Source of the DNA: Hydrotalea sp.
Lineage (GTDB): Bacteria; Bacteroidota; Bacteroidia; Chitinophagales; Chitinophagaceae
Length of the DNA: 64,000 bases
Direction of reading: 5' to 3'
Assembly (NCBI GenBank): GCA_022402565.1
Contig: JAKRSC010000008.1
Coordinates: 62,001 to 126,000, forward strand
In this document: one piece after another, positions 34,236 through 43,525 of the stretch
Numbering within the stretch: position 1 is the stretch's first letter
Layout: each line of letters starts with the position of its first letter
Notes under the pieces: model-generated
Told to the model about the DNA's origin: nothing
What the model saw: only the letters and a program-made list of their open reading frames with translations
The model's database searches: none
Translations under genes and position numbers: made by a program

Positions 34236-34529
34236 TTAATAGAGCCATTTAATAAGCAATACAACAATTGCATACAAACAAGTTGAAATAAATACACCCC
34301 TTGCTGTTTTGTCTTTTTTTGAATTGGTGTAGAGTGTAAATACCAAAGCATTTGCTAATAAAGCTAGGCTAAGCATAGCTGTTAAAAGCGATTTCTGCCT
34401 AAGCATAACATCTATGTATTCTTGGAATGAAAAAAGGCGAAATTGAATGAAATAGTAAGCAATCCAGCCTAGAATGGGTGATAGTAATCCAAGTATAAGT
34501 CCAAATATGAGGTTGTCTTTTTTAAACAT
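34236..34529 (-). CDS. Hypothetical small membrane protein
   Basis: 97 residues with three membrane segments (about 7-27, 46-66, 76-95) and the sequence NLIFGLILGLLSPILGWIAY at the start. No known domain was recognised. It lies 10 nt after surE and 40 nt before lpxB in the same direction, which suggests an envelope role, but nothing in the sequence shows its function. Confidence 0.7.
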   Translation of the reverse strand: MFKKDNLIFGLILGLLSPILGWIAYYFIQFRLFSFQEYIDVMLRQKSLLTAMLSLALLANALVFTLYTNSKKDKTARGVFISTCLYAIVVLLIKWLY

Positions 34530-34539
34530 GGATTGTATT

Positions 34540-35319
34540 TTACCAGCGTATATTTTTTTCCAGTTGCTTTTTAAGAAGATGGTTGGTTAAATCGAACTGA
34601 ACAGGTACAACGCTTACGTAATTATGTTTTAGTGCCCACACATCTGTATCTTTTGATTTGTCGAAGTTGACAAAGGCGCCTGTTAGCCAGAAATACGATT
34701 TACCATGGGGATCTTTTCTATCAATAAAATCCTCCTCATACTTTGCATACGCTTGTCTACATACTTTAATTCCTCTTATTAAGCTTGCATCTACAGCTGG
34801 GATGTTTACATTTAGACAAAGATGTTTGTCCTTTATTTTTCCAGCAAGCACTTCTGTTACAATTTGCTTGATGTATTTTTTCGAAGGTTCAAAATTTGCT
34901 TCAATGCTATAATCCATCAAGCTAAAACCAATACTTGGGATACTTTCAATACTTGCTTCTAAAGCAGCACTCATGGTTCCAGAGTAAATAACATTAATTG
35001 AGTGATTTGCACCATGGTTAATGCCACTCAGGCAGATATCAGGTTTTTGATGTAAGACCTTATCAACAGCAAGCTTAACACAATCTACTGGAGTTCCGCT
35101 ACAGGTATAGGCTTCAATATCTCCAAATTCTTTAGATTTTGTTAGTCGAAGTGGTTGTCCAATTGTAATGGCATGCCCCATACCACTTTGGGGTTTATCG
35201 GGTGCAACAACTACTATTTTCCCAAGTTCTTTTACAGCTTCAACCAAAGCGCGAATTCCGGGTGCTGAAATTCCATCGTCATTGGTAATCAATATAGTAG
35301 GCGTTTTTTTCTTTGGCAT
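34540..35319 (-). CDS. surE: 5'/3'-nucleotidase SurE
   Basis: 259 residues from ATG 35319 (MPKKKTPTILITNDDG); an upstream in-frame ATG at 35343 with AGGAG just before it is also possible. The acidic metal site is in TNDDG, and GINHGANHSINVIYSGTMSA carries the Asn and Ser ligands. SurE removes phosphate from nucleoside 5'- and 3'-monophosphates in the cytoplasm. It heads a short unit with a membrane protein gene and lpxB. It is divergent from the S24-type regulator. Confidence 0.95.
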   Translation of the reverse strand: MPKKKTPTILITNDDGISAPGIRALVEAVKELGKIVVVAPDKPQSGMGHAITIGQPLRLTKSKEFGDIEAYTCSGTPVDCVKLAVDKVLHQKPDICLSGINHGANHSINVIYSGTMSAALEASIESIPSIGFSLMDYSIEANFEPSKKYIKQIVTEVLAGKIKDKHLCLNVNIPAVDASLIRGIKVCRQAYAKYEEDFIDRKDPHGKSYFWLTGAFVNFDKSKDTDVWALKHNYVSVVPVQFDLTNHLLKKQLEKNIRW

Positions 35320-35397
35320 AATAGTAAAAAGGAGACGGTTCATAGCTCCTGCGCAAGGTTACACAAAAAAGAATTTGAAAAAAAGGTAAAAAAAATT

Positions 35398-35426
35398 TTT
35401 GGAAAGCTAAAATATTTAGTATTTTG
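35398..35426 (+). promoter_or_regulatory. Promoter of the S24-type regulator gene
   Basis: TTTG (35398-35401), a 17-nt spacer and GTATTTTG (35419-35426, one mismatch to TAnnTTTG), 18 nt before the start codon at 35445. Confidence 0.45.
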
Positions 35427-35444
35427 CAGCTAAATGCATTAGCT

Positions 35445-36203
35445 ATGAGTTTTGCAGGAAAAAATCTGCGCTACTTGCGCAAGCAGAAGGGATATACACA
35501 AGAAGCGTTTGCTCAAAGACTTGGTATTAAGCGAAGTTTAGTGGGAGCTTATGAAGAAGAGCGCGCTGAACCGCGTTTAGAGGTTGCAGAAGCAATTTGT
35601 GAATTATTTGGTTTGAGTTTGGATGAGTTTCTATTAAATGACTTGTCCGAGTCTATTCAAGAGCAGTCTTATCTTCAGAAGCGCAGACGATTAAAAATGG
35701 AGTCAGAGTCAACTGGCCTCATTCATTTTGTGCCTTTAAAGGCGGCTGCGGGATATATGAACGGCTACGCAGATCCCGACTTTATTGATGAATTGAATAC
35801 GTTTACGTTACCTATGTTAGCTCCAGGTGATTATCGAGCTTTCGAAATTATTGGCGATAGTATGTTGCCTACACCTAGTGGAAGCGTAATTGTTGGGGAG
35901 AAAGTGCAAGGTTTAGATGAAGTTAAAAATAGCAATGCATATATATTATTATCAAAGTCAGATGGTATTGTGTACAAGCGTATCATTAAGAATGAGCATC
36001 AAAGGAATAAGCTCACTTTAGTAAGTGATAACCCTCAGTATGAACCATATACTGTTTCTGCTGAAGATGTTCTAGAAATGTGGAAGGCTGTATATGTTCT
36101 TCAAAAAACTCAGCCAGTTCCTCATTGGGATGTACAGCAACTTGCAGGATTGGTTTCTGATTTGCAACAGCAGGTCTCACATTTGCAACAAAAAATTCAT
36201 TAA
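35445..36203 (+). CDS. XRE-S24 (LexA/CI-type) transcriptional regulator
   Basis: 252 residues from ATG 35445. N-terminal helix-turn-helix: LRYLRKQKGYTQEAFAQRLG and KRSLVGAYEEERAEPRLEVA (about 4-60). A linker leads to an S24 peptidase-like domain: the AAAGYMNG stretch holds an Ala-Gly that could be the autocleavage site, IIGDSMLP carries the catalytic Ser, and IVYKRII the catalytic Lys. A Gln-rich coiled coil ends the protein. It may self-cleave after DNA damage, or act as a plain repressor. No phage genes are nearby, so a host regulator is likely. Confidence 0.88.
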   Translation: MSFAGKNLRYLRKQKGYTQEAFAQRLGIKRSLVGAYEEERAEPRLEVAEAICELFGLSLDEFLLNDLSESIQEQSYLQKRRRLKMESESTGLIHFVPLKAAAGYMNGYADPDFIDELNTFTLPMLAPGDYRAFEIIGDSMLPTPSGSVIVGEKVQGLDEVKNSNAYILLSKSDGIVYKRIIKNEHQRNKLTLVSDNPQYEPYTVSAEDVLEMWKAVYVLQKTQPVPHWDVQQLAGLVSDLQQQVSHLQQKIH

Positions 36204-36205
36204 AT

Positions 36206-36254
36206 CACTTACGGATGGGTAAGTGAGTATATACCCGGCCAGGCCGGGTTTTTT
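36206..36254 (+). terminator. Two tandem hairpins and terminator after the S24 regulator
   Basis: CACTTAC (36206-36212) with GTAAGTG (36219-36225) forms a first hairpin. ACCCGG (36233-36238) with CCGGGT (36244-36249), loop CCAGG, forms a second, GC-rich one followed by six T. Confidence 0.8.
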
Positions 36255-36316
36255 GATGCAATCACTTCAAGTTTTATGTGAACTTTATTGAATCTCATTA
36301 AGTTTCTTTTGAGTAT

Positions 36317-36324
36317 TAACTTTG
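36317..36324 (+). promoter_or_regulatory. -7 element of the YkgJ-like gene
   Basis: TAACTTTG is a perfect TAnnTTTG match; the start codon follows after only 4 nt (36329), so the transcript should be leaderless. Confidence 0.55.
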
Positions 36325-36328
36325 CGCT

Positions 36329-36838
36329 ATGTCAAACAGTATTTCATTAGAACAATGGGAGCCGAAAGCAAAGGAACTTAGCAAGACTTATGGAAGAATG
36401 TTGAAACAGCTTGAGCCTCGAAAGACGCTGCAAAAGCTTCCCGAACTTCATGAAGAAGCGTTTGAAAAAATAGATTGCCTTACTTGTGGTAGGTGTTGCA
36501 AAGGCTATTCACCCCGATTCAAAACTCCCGATATTAAGCGAATTAGCAAGAGTTTACGTTTGAAGGAGGGACAATTTATTGAGCAATATCTTTTAATTGA
36601 TGCAGAAGGTGATTATGTACTTCAACAAACTCCTTGTCCTTTTTTAGAGGCCGACAATAGATGCTCTATCTATGAAGATAGACCTTCAGACTGTAGAAGG
36701 TTTCCTTATACCGATGAAGATGTACTCCTTAAACGACCGCAAATAACCCTCAAAAATGTTGAATTTTGTCCCGCTGTCTATTTTGTATTAGAGCGATTAA
36801 GGACAGATATATTACAAACACCTAAGAAACCTAAATAA
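36329..36838 (+). CDS. YkgJ-type cysteine-cluster protein
   Basis: 169 residues. CLTCGRCCKGYSPRF holds a CxxCxxCC cluster; CPFLEADNRCSIYEDRPSDC and CRRFPY give further Cys, in the order of the UPF0153/YkgJ family, which is thought to bind zinc or iron. The function is not known. It is cytoplasmic. It is the direct neighbour of rpoC, at the place where rpoB usually stands. Confidence 0.85.
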   Translation: MSNSISLEQWEPKAKELSKTYGRMLKQLEPRKTLQKLPELHEEAFEKIDCLTCGRCCKGYSPRFKTPDIKRISKSLRLKEGQFIEQYLLIDAEGDYVLQQTPCPFLEADNRCSIYEDRPSDCRRFPYTDEDVLLKRPQITLKNVEFCPAVYFVLERLRTDILQTPKKPK

Positions 36839-36865
36839 CAATTTTTCCATTTAGTCGTTCCTACT

Positions 36866-36873
36866 TACCTTTG
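36866..36873 (+). promoter_or_regulatory. TAnnTTTG element upstream of rpoC
   Basis: TACCTTTG is a perfect -7 match, giving a leader of about 150 nt. The leader holds a hairpin, ATTGGTT-CC-AACCAAT (36940-36955), enclosed by CTGG/CCAG (36934-36937, 36961-36964). The rest of the 192-bp gap shows no gene and no rpoB remnant. Confidence 0.5.
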
Positions 36874-37030
36874 CCGACTCAATCGTTTAGGCGCCTTGTA
36901 CTTTATTTTTGTAACTTATTGATTTTCAATTAACTGGTTATTGGTTCCAACCAATCAAATCCAGATGAAAATTTATTGTTGTTACGTGAAGTGGGGGGTG
37001 ACTCGCGAATAAAAAATTGCAAACTTAGAT

Positions 37031-40000
37031 ATGGCTATCAAAAAAGACAACCGCAACCGAGCTGCTTTTTCGAAAATCACCATTAGTCTGGCGTCTCCTG
37101 ACACCATCTTAGAAAGAAGTTTTGGTGAAGTACTTAAGCCCGAAACCATTAACTACAGAACGTATAAGCCAGAAAGAGATGGCTTGTTTTGTGAGCGTAT
37201 TTTCGGGCCTGTAAAGGACTATGAGTGTGCTTGTGGAAAGTATAAAAGAATTCGTTACAAGGGTATTGTGTGTGATCGTTGTGGTGTGGAAGTAACTGAA
37301 AAGAAAGTAAGAAGAGAAAGAATGGGCCACATTAAGTTGGTGGTACCAGTTGTACATATTTGGTACTTCAAGAGCTTACCCAATAAAATTGGATACTTGT
37401 TAGGTATGAGCTCTAAAAAACTTGAAACCATCGTTTATTATGAGCGCTACGTTGTTATTCAAGGTGGTGTAAAAGAGGGATTGGCTTCAGGCGACTTGTT
37501 AACTGAAGAAGAGTACTTAGACATATTAGATACTCTTCCAAAAGAAAACCAGTATTTGCCAGATGAAGATCCAAATAAGTTCATTGCTAAGATGGGTGCA
37601 GAAGCTGTACATGATTTGCTTGCTCGTCTTAACTTGGATGAACTTAGCTTCTCATTGAGAAACGCAGCGGCTAATGAAACGTCTCAACAACGAAAAGCAG
37701 ATGCTTTAAAACGTTTGAGTGTGGTTGAAGCGTTTAGAGATGCTTCAACTCGTATAACCAATCGTCCTGAATGGATGGTTATGCAATATATTCCTGTAAT
37801 TCCACCAGAACTTCGTCCTTTGGTTCCGTTGGATGGCGGTCGTTTTGCATCTTCTGATTTGAATGACCTATACCGTCGTGTTATCATTCGTAACAACCGT
37901 TTAAAGCGCTTATTGGAAATTAAAGCTCCAGAAGTGATCTTGAGAAACGAAAAGCGTATGTTGCAAGAAGCAATTGATAGCTTATTCGATAACAGTAGAA
38001 AGAGCAATGCGGTGAAGGCTGAAGGTGGTAGAGCATTGAAGTCGTTGAGTGATGTATTAAAAGGTAAGCAAGGCCGTTTCCGTCAAAACCTATTAGGTAA
38101 GCGTGTTGATTATTCTGGTCGTTCTGTAATTGTAGTAGGTCCAGAACTTAAAATGCACGAGTGCGGATTGCCAAAAGATATGGCTGCTGAATTATTCAAG
38201 CCGTTTATCATTCGCAAATTAATTGAGCGTGGTATTGTGAAAACTGTGAAGTCGGCTAAGAAATTGGTTGATCGTAAAGAAGCAGTTGTTTGGGATATCC
38301 TAGAAAATATTTTGAAGGGCCATCCAGTTATGTTGAACCGCGCCCCAACACTACACCGTTTATCAATTCAAGCGTTTCAGCCTAAGTTGGTAGAAGGTAA
38401 GGCAATTCAACTTCACCCATTGGTTACTGCGGCTTTCAACGCCGATTTCGATGGTGACCAAATGGCTGTACACGTTCCTTTGAGCCATGCGGCTATATTA
38501 GAAGCGCAGTTATTGATGTTGAGTTCTCATAACATTTTGAACCCTCAAAATGGTACGCCAATTACTCTTCCTTCTCAAGACATGGTTCTTGGTCTTTACT
38601 ACATTACTAAGCCTAAGAAATCAACTCCTGAAGAGCCTGTAAAAGGTGAAGGAAAAGCCTTCTACAGCTTGGAAGAAGTAATGATAGCGTACAATGAAGC
38701 CCGTGTTGATTTACACGCGCAAATTAAAGTACGTACCATGGTTCGCGAGAATGGAGCCTTGGTTAAGAAATTAATTGATACAACTGTAGGTAGAGTATTA
38801 TTCAATCAGTTTGTTCCTGCAGAGGTAGGTTATATCAACGCATTGTTGACGAAGAAAAACTTACGTGAAATCATCGGCGACATTATTCAGTTCTCAGATA
38901 TTCCTAAAACAGCTAAATTCTTGGATGATATTAAAACACTTGGATTCCGTATGGCATTCAGAGGTGGTTTGTCATTCAGCGTAAACGACTTGATTGTTCC
39001 TGAAGTAAGGAATGATATGTTAGAAAACGCGAAGAATGAAGTTGAAGAAGTTTGGGAAAACTACAACATGGGATTGATTACCAATAACGAACGTTACAAC
39101 CAGGTAATTGATATTTGGGGTAGAGCGGATATGAAGATTACGGAAACTTTGATTCGCGAAATGGCTACCGATAAGCAAGGTTTCAACTCTGTATTCATGA
39201 TGTTGGATTCTGGAGCTAGAGGTAGTAAAACTCAGGTGAAGCAGTTGGTGGGTATTCGTGGATTGATGGCTAAACCTAGAAAGAGTGGTAGTACAGGAAG
39301 TGAGGTAATTGAAAACCCGATCTTGTCAAACTTTAAAGGTGGTTTGAACGTATTGGATTATTTCATTTCTACCCACGGTGCTCGTAAAGGTCTTGCAGAT
39401 ACTGCCTTGAAAACAGCTGATGCGGGTTATCTAACACGTAGGTTGGTTGACGTTGCTCAAGATGTCGTAATTACTGAAGAAGATTGTGGTACATTAAGAG
39501 GTATTGCTACTTCTGCTCTAAAAGATAATGAAGATGTAATTGAGGCATTGGCCGATCGTATTGAAGGTCGTACTTCATTGCACGATGTTTTACATCCACT
39601 TACTAATGAAATCATCATTGAAGCAGGAACAGAAATTTCTTCTGCTGTTGCTAAGCAAATTGAAGATTCAGGTATCGAAACTGTTGAAATTCGTTCTGTA
39701 TTAACTTGCGAAAGCAAGAGAGGTGTTTGTGTGAAGTGTTATGGTAAGAACCTTGCAACAGGTTACATTGCACAGCGTGGTGATGCTGTAGGTATCATTG
39801 CCGCACAGTCAATTGGTGAACCAGGTACACAGTTAACCTTACGTACTTTCCACGTGGGTGGTGTTGCTGGTAGTGCATCTGTTGAGTCTACATTGCCTGC
39901 TAAATTCGATGGTACCATTCAATTTGATGGTTTAAGAACTGTTACTTCAACTAATAATGAAGGAAATAAAGTTCAAATTGTAATTGGTCGTACAGGTGAA

Positions 40001-41314
40001 GTTCGTATCATGGATGTTAAGAATGATCGCTTGTTAATCACTAATAACATCCCTTATGGTTCTACATTGAATGTGAAGGACGGACAAGAAGTGAAGAAAG
40101 GAGATGTGATTTGTACTTGGGATCCATTTAACAACGTAATTGTTGCTGAGCAGCTTGGTAAAATCAAGTTTGATAATGTAATTGATGGTATCACATATCG
40201 TGATGAAGCAGATGAACAAACAGGACACCGTGAGAAAGTAGTTATTGAAACAAAAGATAAAACCAAACTTCCTTCTATTATTATTGAAGGAAAAGACTTG
40301 AAAACTTACAACTTGCCTGTTGGTAGCCATATTGTGGTAGAAGAAGGTGATGATGTAGTTGCAGGTCAAGTGTTGGTGAAGATTCCACGTGTGTTAGGTA
40401 AATTAAGAGATATCACTGGAGGTCTTCCTCGTGTAACTGAATTATTCGAAGCACGTAATCCTGGTAACCCAGCGGTTGTGTGTGAGATTGATGGTGTAGT
40501 TGCTTTTGGTAGCATCAAGCGTGGTAACAGAGAAATTATTGTTACTGCAAAAGATGAAACTGTGAAGAAGTACTTGGTTCCATTGTCTCGTCAGATTCTA
40601 GTACAAGATGGTGACTTCGTAAAAGCGGGTGCTCCATTAAGTGACGGACAAATTGCTCCTGCTGATATTCTTTCTATCAAAGGCCCATTTGCTGTACAAG
40701 AATACGTTGTAAATGAAATTCAGGAAGTATATCGTTTACAAGGTGTGCGTATCAACGATAAGCATATTGAAGTAATCGTACGCCAAATGATGAAGAAGGT
40801 AGAGATTGTGGATGCTGGTGATACTAAATTCTTAGAGGAGGACTTAGAAGATCGCTTTGACTTTATAGATGAGAATGACCGCATTTTTGATAAAAAGGTA
40901 GTAACCAATGCTGGTGACAGCACTAAACTACGCGCAGGTCAAATCATCACTGTTCGTGAATTACGTGAAGAGAATTCAATCTTACGTCGTTCCGACAGAG
41001 CATTGGTTGAAGTTCGTGACGCTCGTCCTGCAACTGGTCGCCCAGTATTACTTGGTATTACTAAGGCTTCTTTGGGTGTACAGAGCTGGATTTCAGCCGC
41101 TTCATTCCAGGAAACAACCAAAGTATTGAGCCAAGCCGCAATTAATGGTAAGGCCGATGCTATGATGGGCTTGAAGGAAAATGTGATTACTGGTCACTTG
41201 ATTCCTGCAGGTACTGGATTAAAAGAGTTCGAGAACATGATTGTGGGAAGTAAAGAAGAGTATGAAGTACTTGCTACTACCCGTGAAGCCATGAGTTTCG
41301 ACGACGACGAATAA
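37031..41314 (+). CDS. rpoC: DNA-directed RNA polymerase subunit beta'
   Basis: 1427 residues, a full-length Bacteroidota-type beta' subunit. The N-terminal zinc site is ECACGKYKR...CDRCGV near 65-85, and the catalytic loop [18 protein letters not shown] is at about 472-489. The bridge-helix and trigger-loop regions ([30 protein letters not shown]) are intact, and a second zinc site is formed by [13 protein letters not shown]. No frameshift is seen. rpoB and the usual ribosomal-protein genes are not adjacent: a cysteine-cluster gene lies upstream and ompH downstream. It has its own promoter and a strong terminator. Confidence 0.99.
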   Translation: MAIKKDNRNRAAFSKITISLASPDTILERSFGEVLKPETINYRTYKPERDGLFCERIFGPVKDYECACGKYKRIRYKGIVCDRCGVEVTEKKVRRERMGHIKLVVPVVHIWYFKSLPNKIGYLLGMSSKKLETIVYYERYVVIQGGVKEGLASGDLLTEEEYLDILDTLPKENQYLPDEDPNKFIAKMGAEAVHDLLARLNLDELSFSLRNAAANETSQQRKADALKRLSVVEAFRDASTRITNRPEWMVMQYIPVIPPELRPLVPLDGGRFASSDLNDLYRRVIIRNNRLKRLLEIKAPEVILRNEKRMLQEAIDSLFDNSRKSNAVKAEGGRALKSLSDVLKGKQGRFRQNLLGKRVDYSGRSVIVVGPELKMHECGLPKDMAAELFKPFIIRKLIERGIVKTVKSAKKLVDRKEAVVWDILENILKGHPVMLNRAPTLHRLSIQAFQPKLVEGKAIQLHPLVTAAFNADFDGDQMAVHVPLSHAAILEAQLLMLSSHNILNPQNGTPITLPSQDMVLGLYYITKPKKSTPEEPVKGEGKAFYSLEEVMIAYNEARVDLHAQIKVRTMVRENGALVKKLIDTTVGRVLFNQFVPAEVGYINALLTKKNLREIIGDIIQFSDIPKTAKFLDDIKTLGFRMAFRGGLSFSVNDLIVPEVRNDMLENAKNEVEEVWENYNMGLITNNERYNQVIDIWGRADMKITETLIREMATDKQGFNSVFMMLDSGARGSKTQVKQLVGIRGLMAKPRKSGSTGSEVIENPILSNFKGGLNVLDYFISTHGARKGLADTALKTADAGYLTRRLVDVAQDVVITEEDCGTLRGIATSALKDNEDVIEALADRIEGRTSLHDVLHPLTNEIIIEAGTEISSAVAKQIEDSGIETVEIRSVLTCESKRGVCVKCYGKNLATGYIAQRGDAVGIIAAQSIGEPGTQLTLRTFHVGGVAGSASVESTLPAKFDGTIQFDGLRTVTSTNNEGNKVQIVIGRTGEVRIMDVKNDRLLITNNIPYGSTLNVKDGQEVKKGDVICTWDPFNNVIVAEQLGKIKFDNVIDGITYRDEADEQTGHREKVVIETKDKTKLPSIIIEGKDLKTYNLPVGSHIVVEEGDDVVAGQVLVKIPRVLGKLRDITGGLPRVTELFEARNPGNPAVVCEIDGVVAFGSIKRGNREIIVTAKDETVKKYLVPLSRQILVQDGDFVKAGAPLSDGQIAPADILSIKGPFAVQEYVVNEIQEVYRLQGVRINDKHIEVIVRQMMKKVEIVDAGDTKFLEEDLEDRFDFIDENDRIFDKKVVTNAGDSTKLRAGQIITVRELREENSILRRSDRALVEVRDARPATGRPVLLGITKASLGVQSWISAASFQETTKVLSQAAINGKADAMMGLKENVITGHLIPAGTGLKEFENMIVGSKEEYEVLATTREAMSFDDDE

Positions 41315-41340
41315 TTCATTTTCTTTGAATAAATTTTATA

Positions 41341-41371
41341 AGCAGAAAGTCAAACACTTTCTGCTTTTTTT
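41341..41371 (+). terminator. Terminator after rpoC
   Basis: AGCAGAAAGT (41341-41350), loop CAAAC, ACTTTCTGCT (41356-41365), then six further T. A perfect 10-bp stem. Confidence 0.9.
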
Positions 41372-41454
41372 ATGATTACCTCCCTATATTGCGCACCTAT
41401 TATTTAACAATCTGGTTCTAATAGCGACCAGTATATTTACAAAAACAAGATTGC

Positions 41455-42039
41455 ATGAAAAACGCAACAATTATTTGGAACATCCTACTTTCAATTTTGG
41501 TAGCGGTGTTATTATTTTTTCAATTTGGCAAGAAGGATGGTTCACAAAGTGTGGGCGCAAAAACTGTTGGAGAGGCAGGTCCTTTTCGCATTGCCTATTT
41601 TGAGATGGATTCAATTGAAAATAAATTTGAATATTTTAAAGGTGTACGTGAAGAGTTAGAAAAGTTGGAGCGTTCTAAAGTTGCTGAGTTGAATGGTTTA
41701 AAAAATGCTTATATCAGCAAAATGAAAGGCTACCAAGAGAAAGGTCAAACTATGACGGAGCAAGAGGTAGCAAAAGCACAGCAAGAACTGGCTCAACTAG
41801 AAAGAACATATCAGGGTAAAGAGCAAATGGTTAACCAAGAACTACAGGATGAACGTTTTAAGAAATTACAAGACGTTCGTAAGAAAATTGAAGATTATTT
41901 AAAAGAGTACAATAAGGACAAGTCATATTCTTATATCATGTCAAGTGCTAGTGAAATCATGTTCTATAAAGATTCGGCATATGATATCACAGAAGAAATT
42001 TTACAGGGATTAAATAGCTTGTACAAGAAAAAACAATAA
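41455..42039 (+). CDS. OmpH/Skp-family periplasmic chaperone
   Basis: 194 residues. An N-terminal membrane segment (about 7-24, an uncleaved anchor or signal) is followed by FRIAYFEMDSIENKFEYFKG and a long charged coiled coil (about 55-150) with GYQEKGQTMTEQEVAKAQQE. This is the Skp/OmpH layout: a trimer that holds unfolded outer-membrane proteins in the periplasm. It is monocistronic between two terminators. Confidence 0.85.
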   Translation: MKNATIIWNILLSILVAVLLFFQFGKKDGSQSVGAKTVGEAGPFRIAYFEMDSIENKFEYFKGVREELEKLERSKVAELNGLKNAYISKMKGYQEKGQTMTEQEVAKAQQELAQLERTYQGKEQMVNQELQDERFKKLQDVRKKIEDYLKEYNKDKSYSYIMSSASEIMFYKDSAYDITEEILQGLNSLYKKKQ

Positions 42040-42064
42040 ACGCATTTTATTTCTTAATTTCATT

Positions 42065-42091
42065 TCCCGCCTGTAAACGGCGGGATTTTTT
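42065..42091 (+). terminator. Terminator touching the start codon of the permease gene
   Basis: TCCCGCC (42065-42071), loop TGTAAAC, GGCGGGA (42079-42085), then six T ending at 42091. The ATG of the amino acid permease starts at 42092. Confidence 0.85.
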
Positions 42092-43525
42092 ATGGAAAAA
42101 CAATTTAAACCTACGCTCGGTCTTTTTGATGCAACCATGATTGTGGCTGGCAGCATGATTGGATCTGGAATTTTTATTGTTAGTGCCGACATTACCAGAA
42201 ATGTAGGCAGTGCTGGATGGCTCATTGCAGTTTGGTTAATTACGGGCTTTATGACATTGACTGCTGCAGTTAGTTATGGCGAACTAAGTTCTATGTATCC
42301 CAAAGCCGGTGGGCAATATGTGTATTTGCGACAGTCATATAATCCGCTGGTCGCGTTCTTATATGGATGGAGCTTTTTTGCTGTCATTCAAACAGGAACT
42401 ATTGCTGCTGTTGGTGTAGCCTTTAGCAAATTTGCAGGCTATTTTTTTCCTGTATTAGATATGAAGCCAGAGAACGCTTTGTTCTCAATAGGTAGTTTGT
42501 CTATTTATCCAGCGCAACTGTTGGCTATTGGAACGATTGTATTACTAACTTATATCAACACCAGAGGAGTTAAAGAAGGAAAACTCATTCAAACAACATT
42601 CACTGTTACGAAGTTGCTCTCTTTATTTGGATTGATTTTATTTGGATTTCTTCTAGCTGCTAAAGGTGAGGTTTGGCAAGCTAATTGGACAGATGCATGG
42701 ACAATGAAAAAATTGTCGGTTGACGCTGAAGCTGGATTTATAGCGCCTCTATTGGGTGCTGCTGCTTTTGGTGCAGTGGCTGCAGCAATGGTAGGCTCTA
42801 TCTTTAGTAGTGATGCATGGAATAATGTTACGTTCATTGCTGGTGAGATAAAGCAGCCACAAAAAAATATTGGCCTTAGTTTATTCTTTGGAACATTACT
42901 TGTTACACTTATTTATGTAGCAGCAAACCTCATGTATCTTGCAGTACTACCGCTTGATCAAATTGCTAATGCTCCCAGCGATCGTGTAGCTGTAGCTGCT
43001 TCTCAGGTAATTTTTGGAGATGTTGGAACATATGTCATTGCTGTTATGATTATGATTTCAACATTTGGGTGTAATAACGGATTAATTCTGGCAGGTGCAA
43101 GGGTGTATTATACTATGGCAAAGGATGGCTTGTTTTTCAAAAAGGCAGGTACACTTAACCAATTTGCTGTTCCTGAATGGGCTTTATGGGCTCAATGTGT
43201 GGTTGCTTCTTTGTTATGTTTGAGTGGCAGATATGGAGATCTTCTTGATATGGTTTCTTTTGTGGTAGTCATTTTTTATGTGCTTACCATTCTTGGTATC
43301 TTTTTGCTAAGAAAGAAGTATCCAAATGCTGAACGTCCTTACAAAGCATTTGGATATCCAATTTTGCCTGCTATATACATGATCATGGGTTTAAGCTTTT
43401 GTGTTTTGTTAATTATCTATAAGTCAGAATATACTTGGCCAGGCCTACTCATTACTCTATTAGGCATTCCTTTGTATTATCTTGCACTGAAAAATAAATC
43501 TCAAAAGGATGATGGAGTGGTCTAA
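42092..43525 (+). CDS. APC-superfamily amino acid permease
   Basis: 477 residues with about 12 membrane helices. GLFDATMIVAGSMIGSGIFI is the APC signature of helix 1 (the GSGIF substrate loop). ITGFMTLTAAVSYGELSSMY follows as helix 2-3, and later FSSDAWNNVTFIAGEIKQPQ. It imports or exchanges amino acids; the LAT-like style suggests broad neutral amino acids, but this is not certain. The gene starts straight after the terminator of ompH, so expression may depend on readthrough. Its 3' end overlaps the heptose kinase gene by 17 nt. Confidence 0.88.
   Translation: MEKQFKPTLGLFDATMIVAGSMIGSGIFIVSADITRNVGSAGWLIAVWLITGFMTLTAAVSYGELSSMYPKAGGQYVYLRQSYNPLVAFLYGWSFFAVIQTGTIAAVGVAFSKFAGYFFPVLDMKPENALFSIGSLSIYPAQLLAIGTIVLLTYINTRGVKEGKLIQTTFTVTKLLSLFGLILFGFLLAAKGEVWQANWTDAWTMKKLSVDAEAGFIAPLLGAAAFGAVAAAMVGSIFSSDAWNNVTFIAGEIKQPQKNIGLSLFFGTLLVTLIYVAANLMYLAVLPLDQIANAPSDRVAVAASQVIFGDVGTYVIAVMIMISTFGCNNGLILAGARVYYTMAKDGLFFKKAGTLNQFAVPEWALWAQCVVASLLCLSGRYGDLLDMVSFVVVIFYVLTILGIFLLRKKYPNAERPYKAFGYPILPAIYMIMGLSFCVLLIIYKSEYTWPGLLITLLGIPLYYLALKNKSQKDDGVV

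Noticed and set aside
35445-36203. S24/LexA-like regulator as a sign of a prophage
   Set aside because: No phage structural, integrase or lysis genes are visible around it; neighbours are surE/lpxB and rpoC.
36839-37030. Remnant of rpoB before rpoC
   Set aside because: Translation of the gap gives only short frames without RNA polymerase beta motifs.
37109-41121. Several minus-strand frames inside rpoC up to about 110 aa
   Set aside because: They lie opposite a conserved gene, show no recognisable domain and start within its codons; they are shadow frames.
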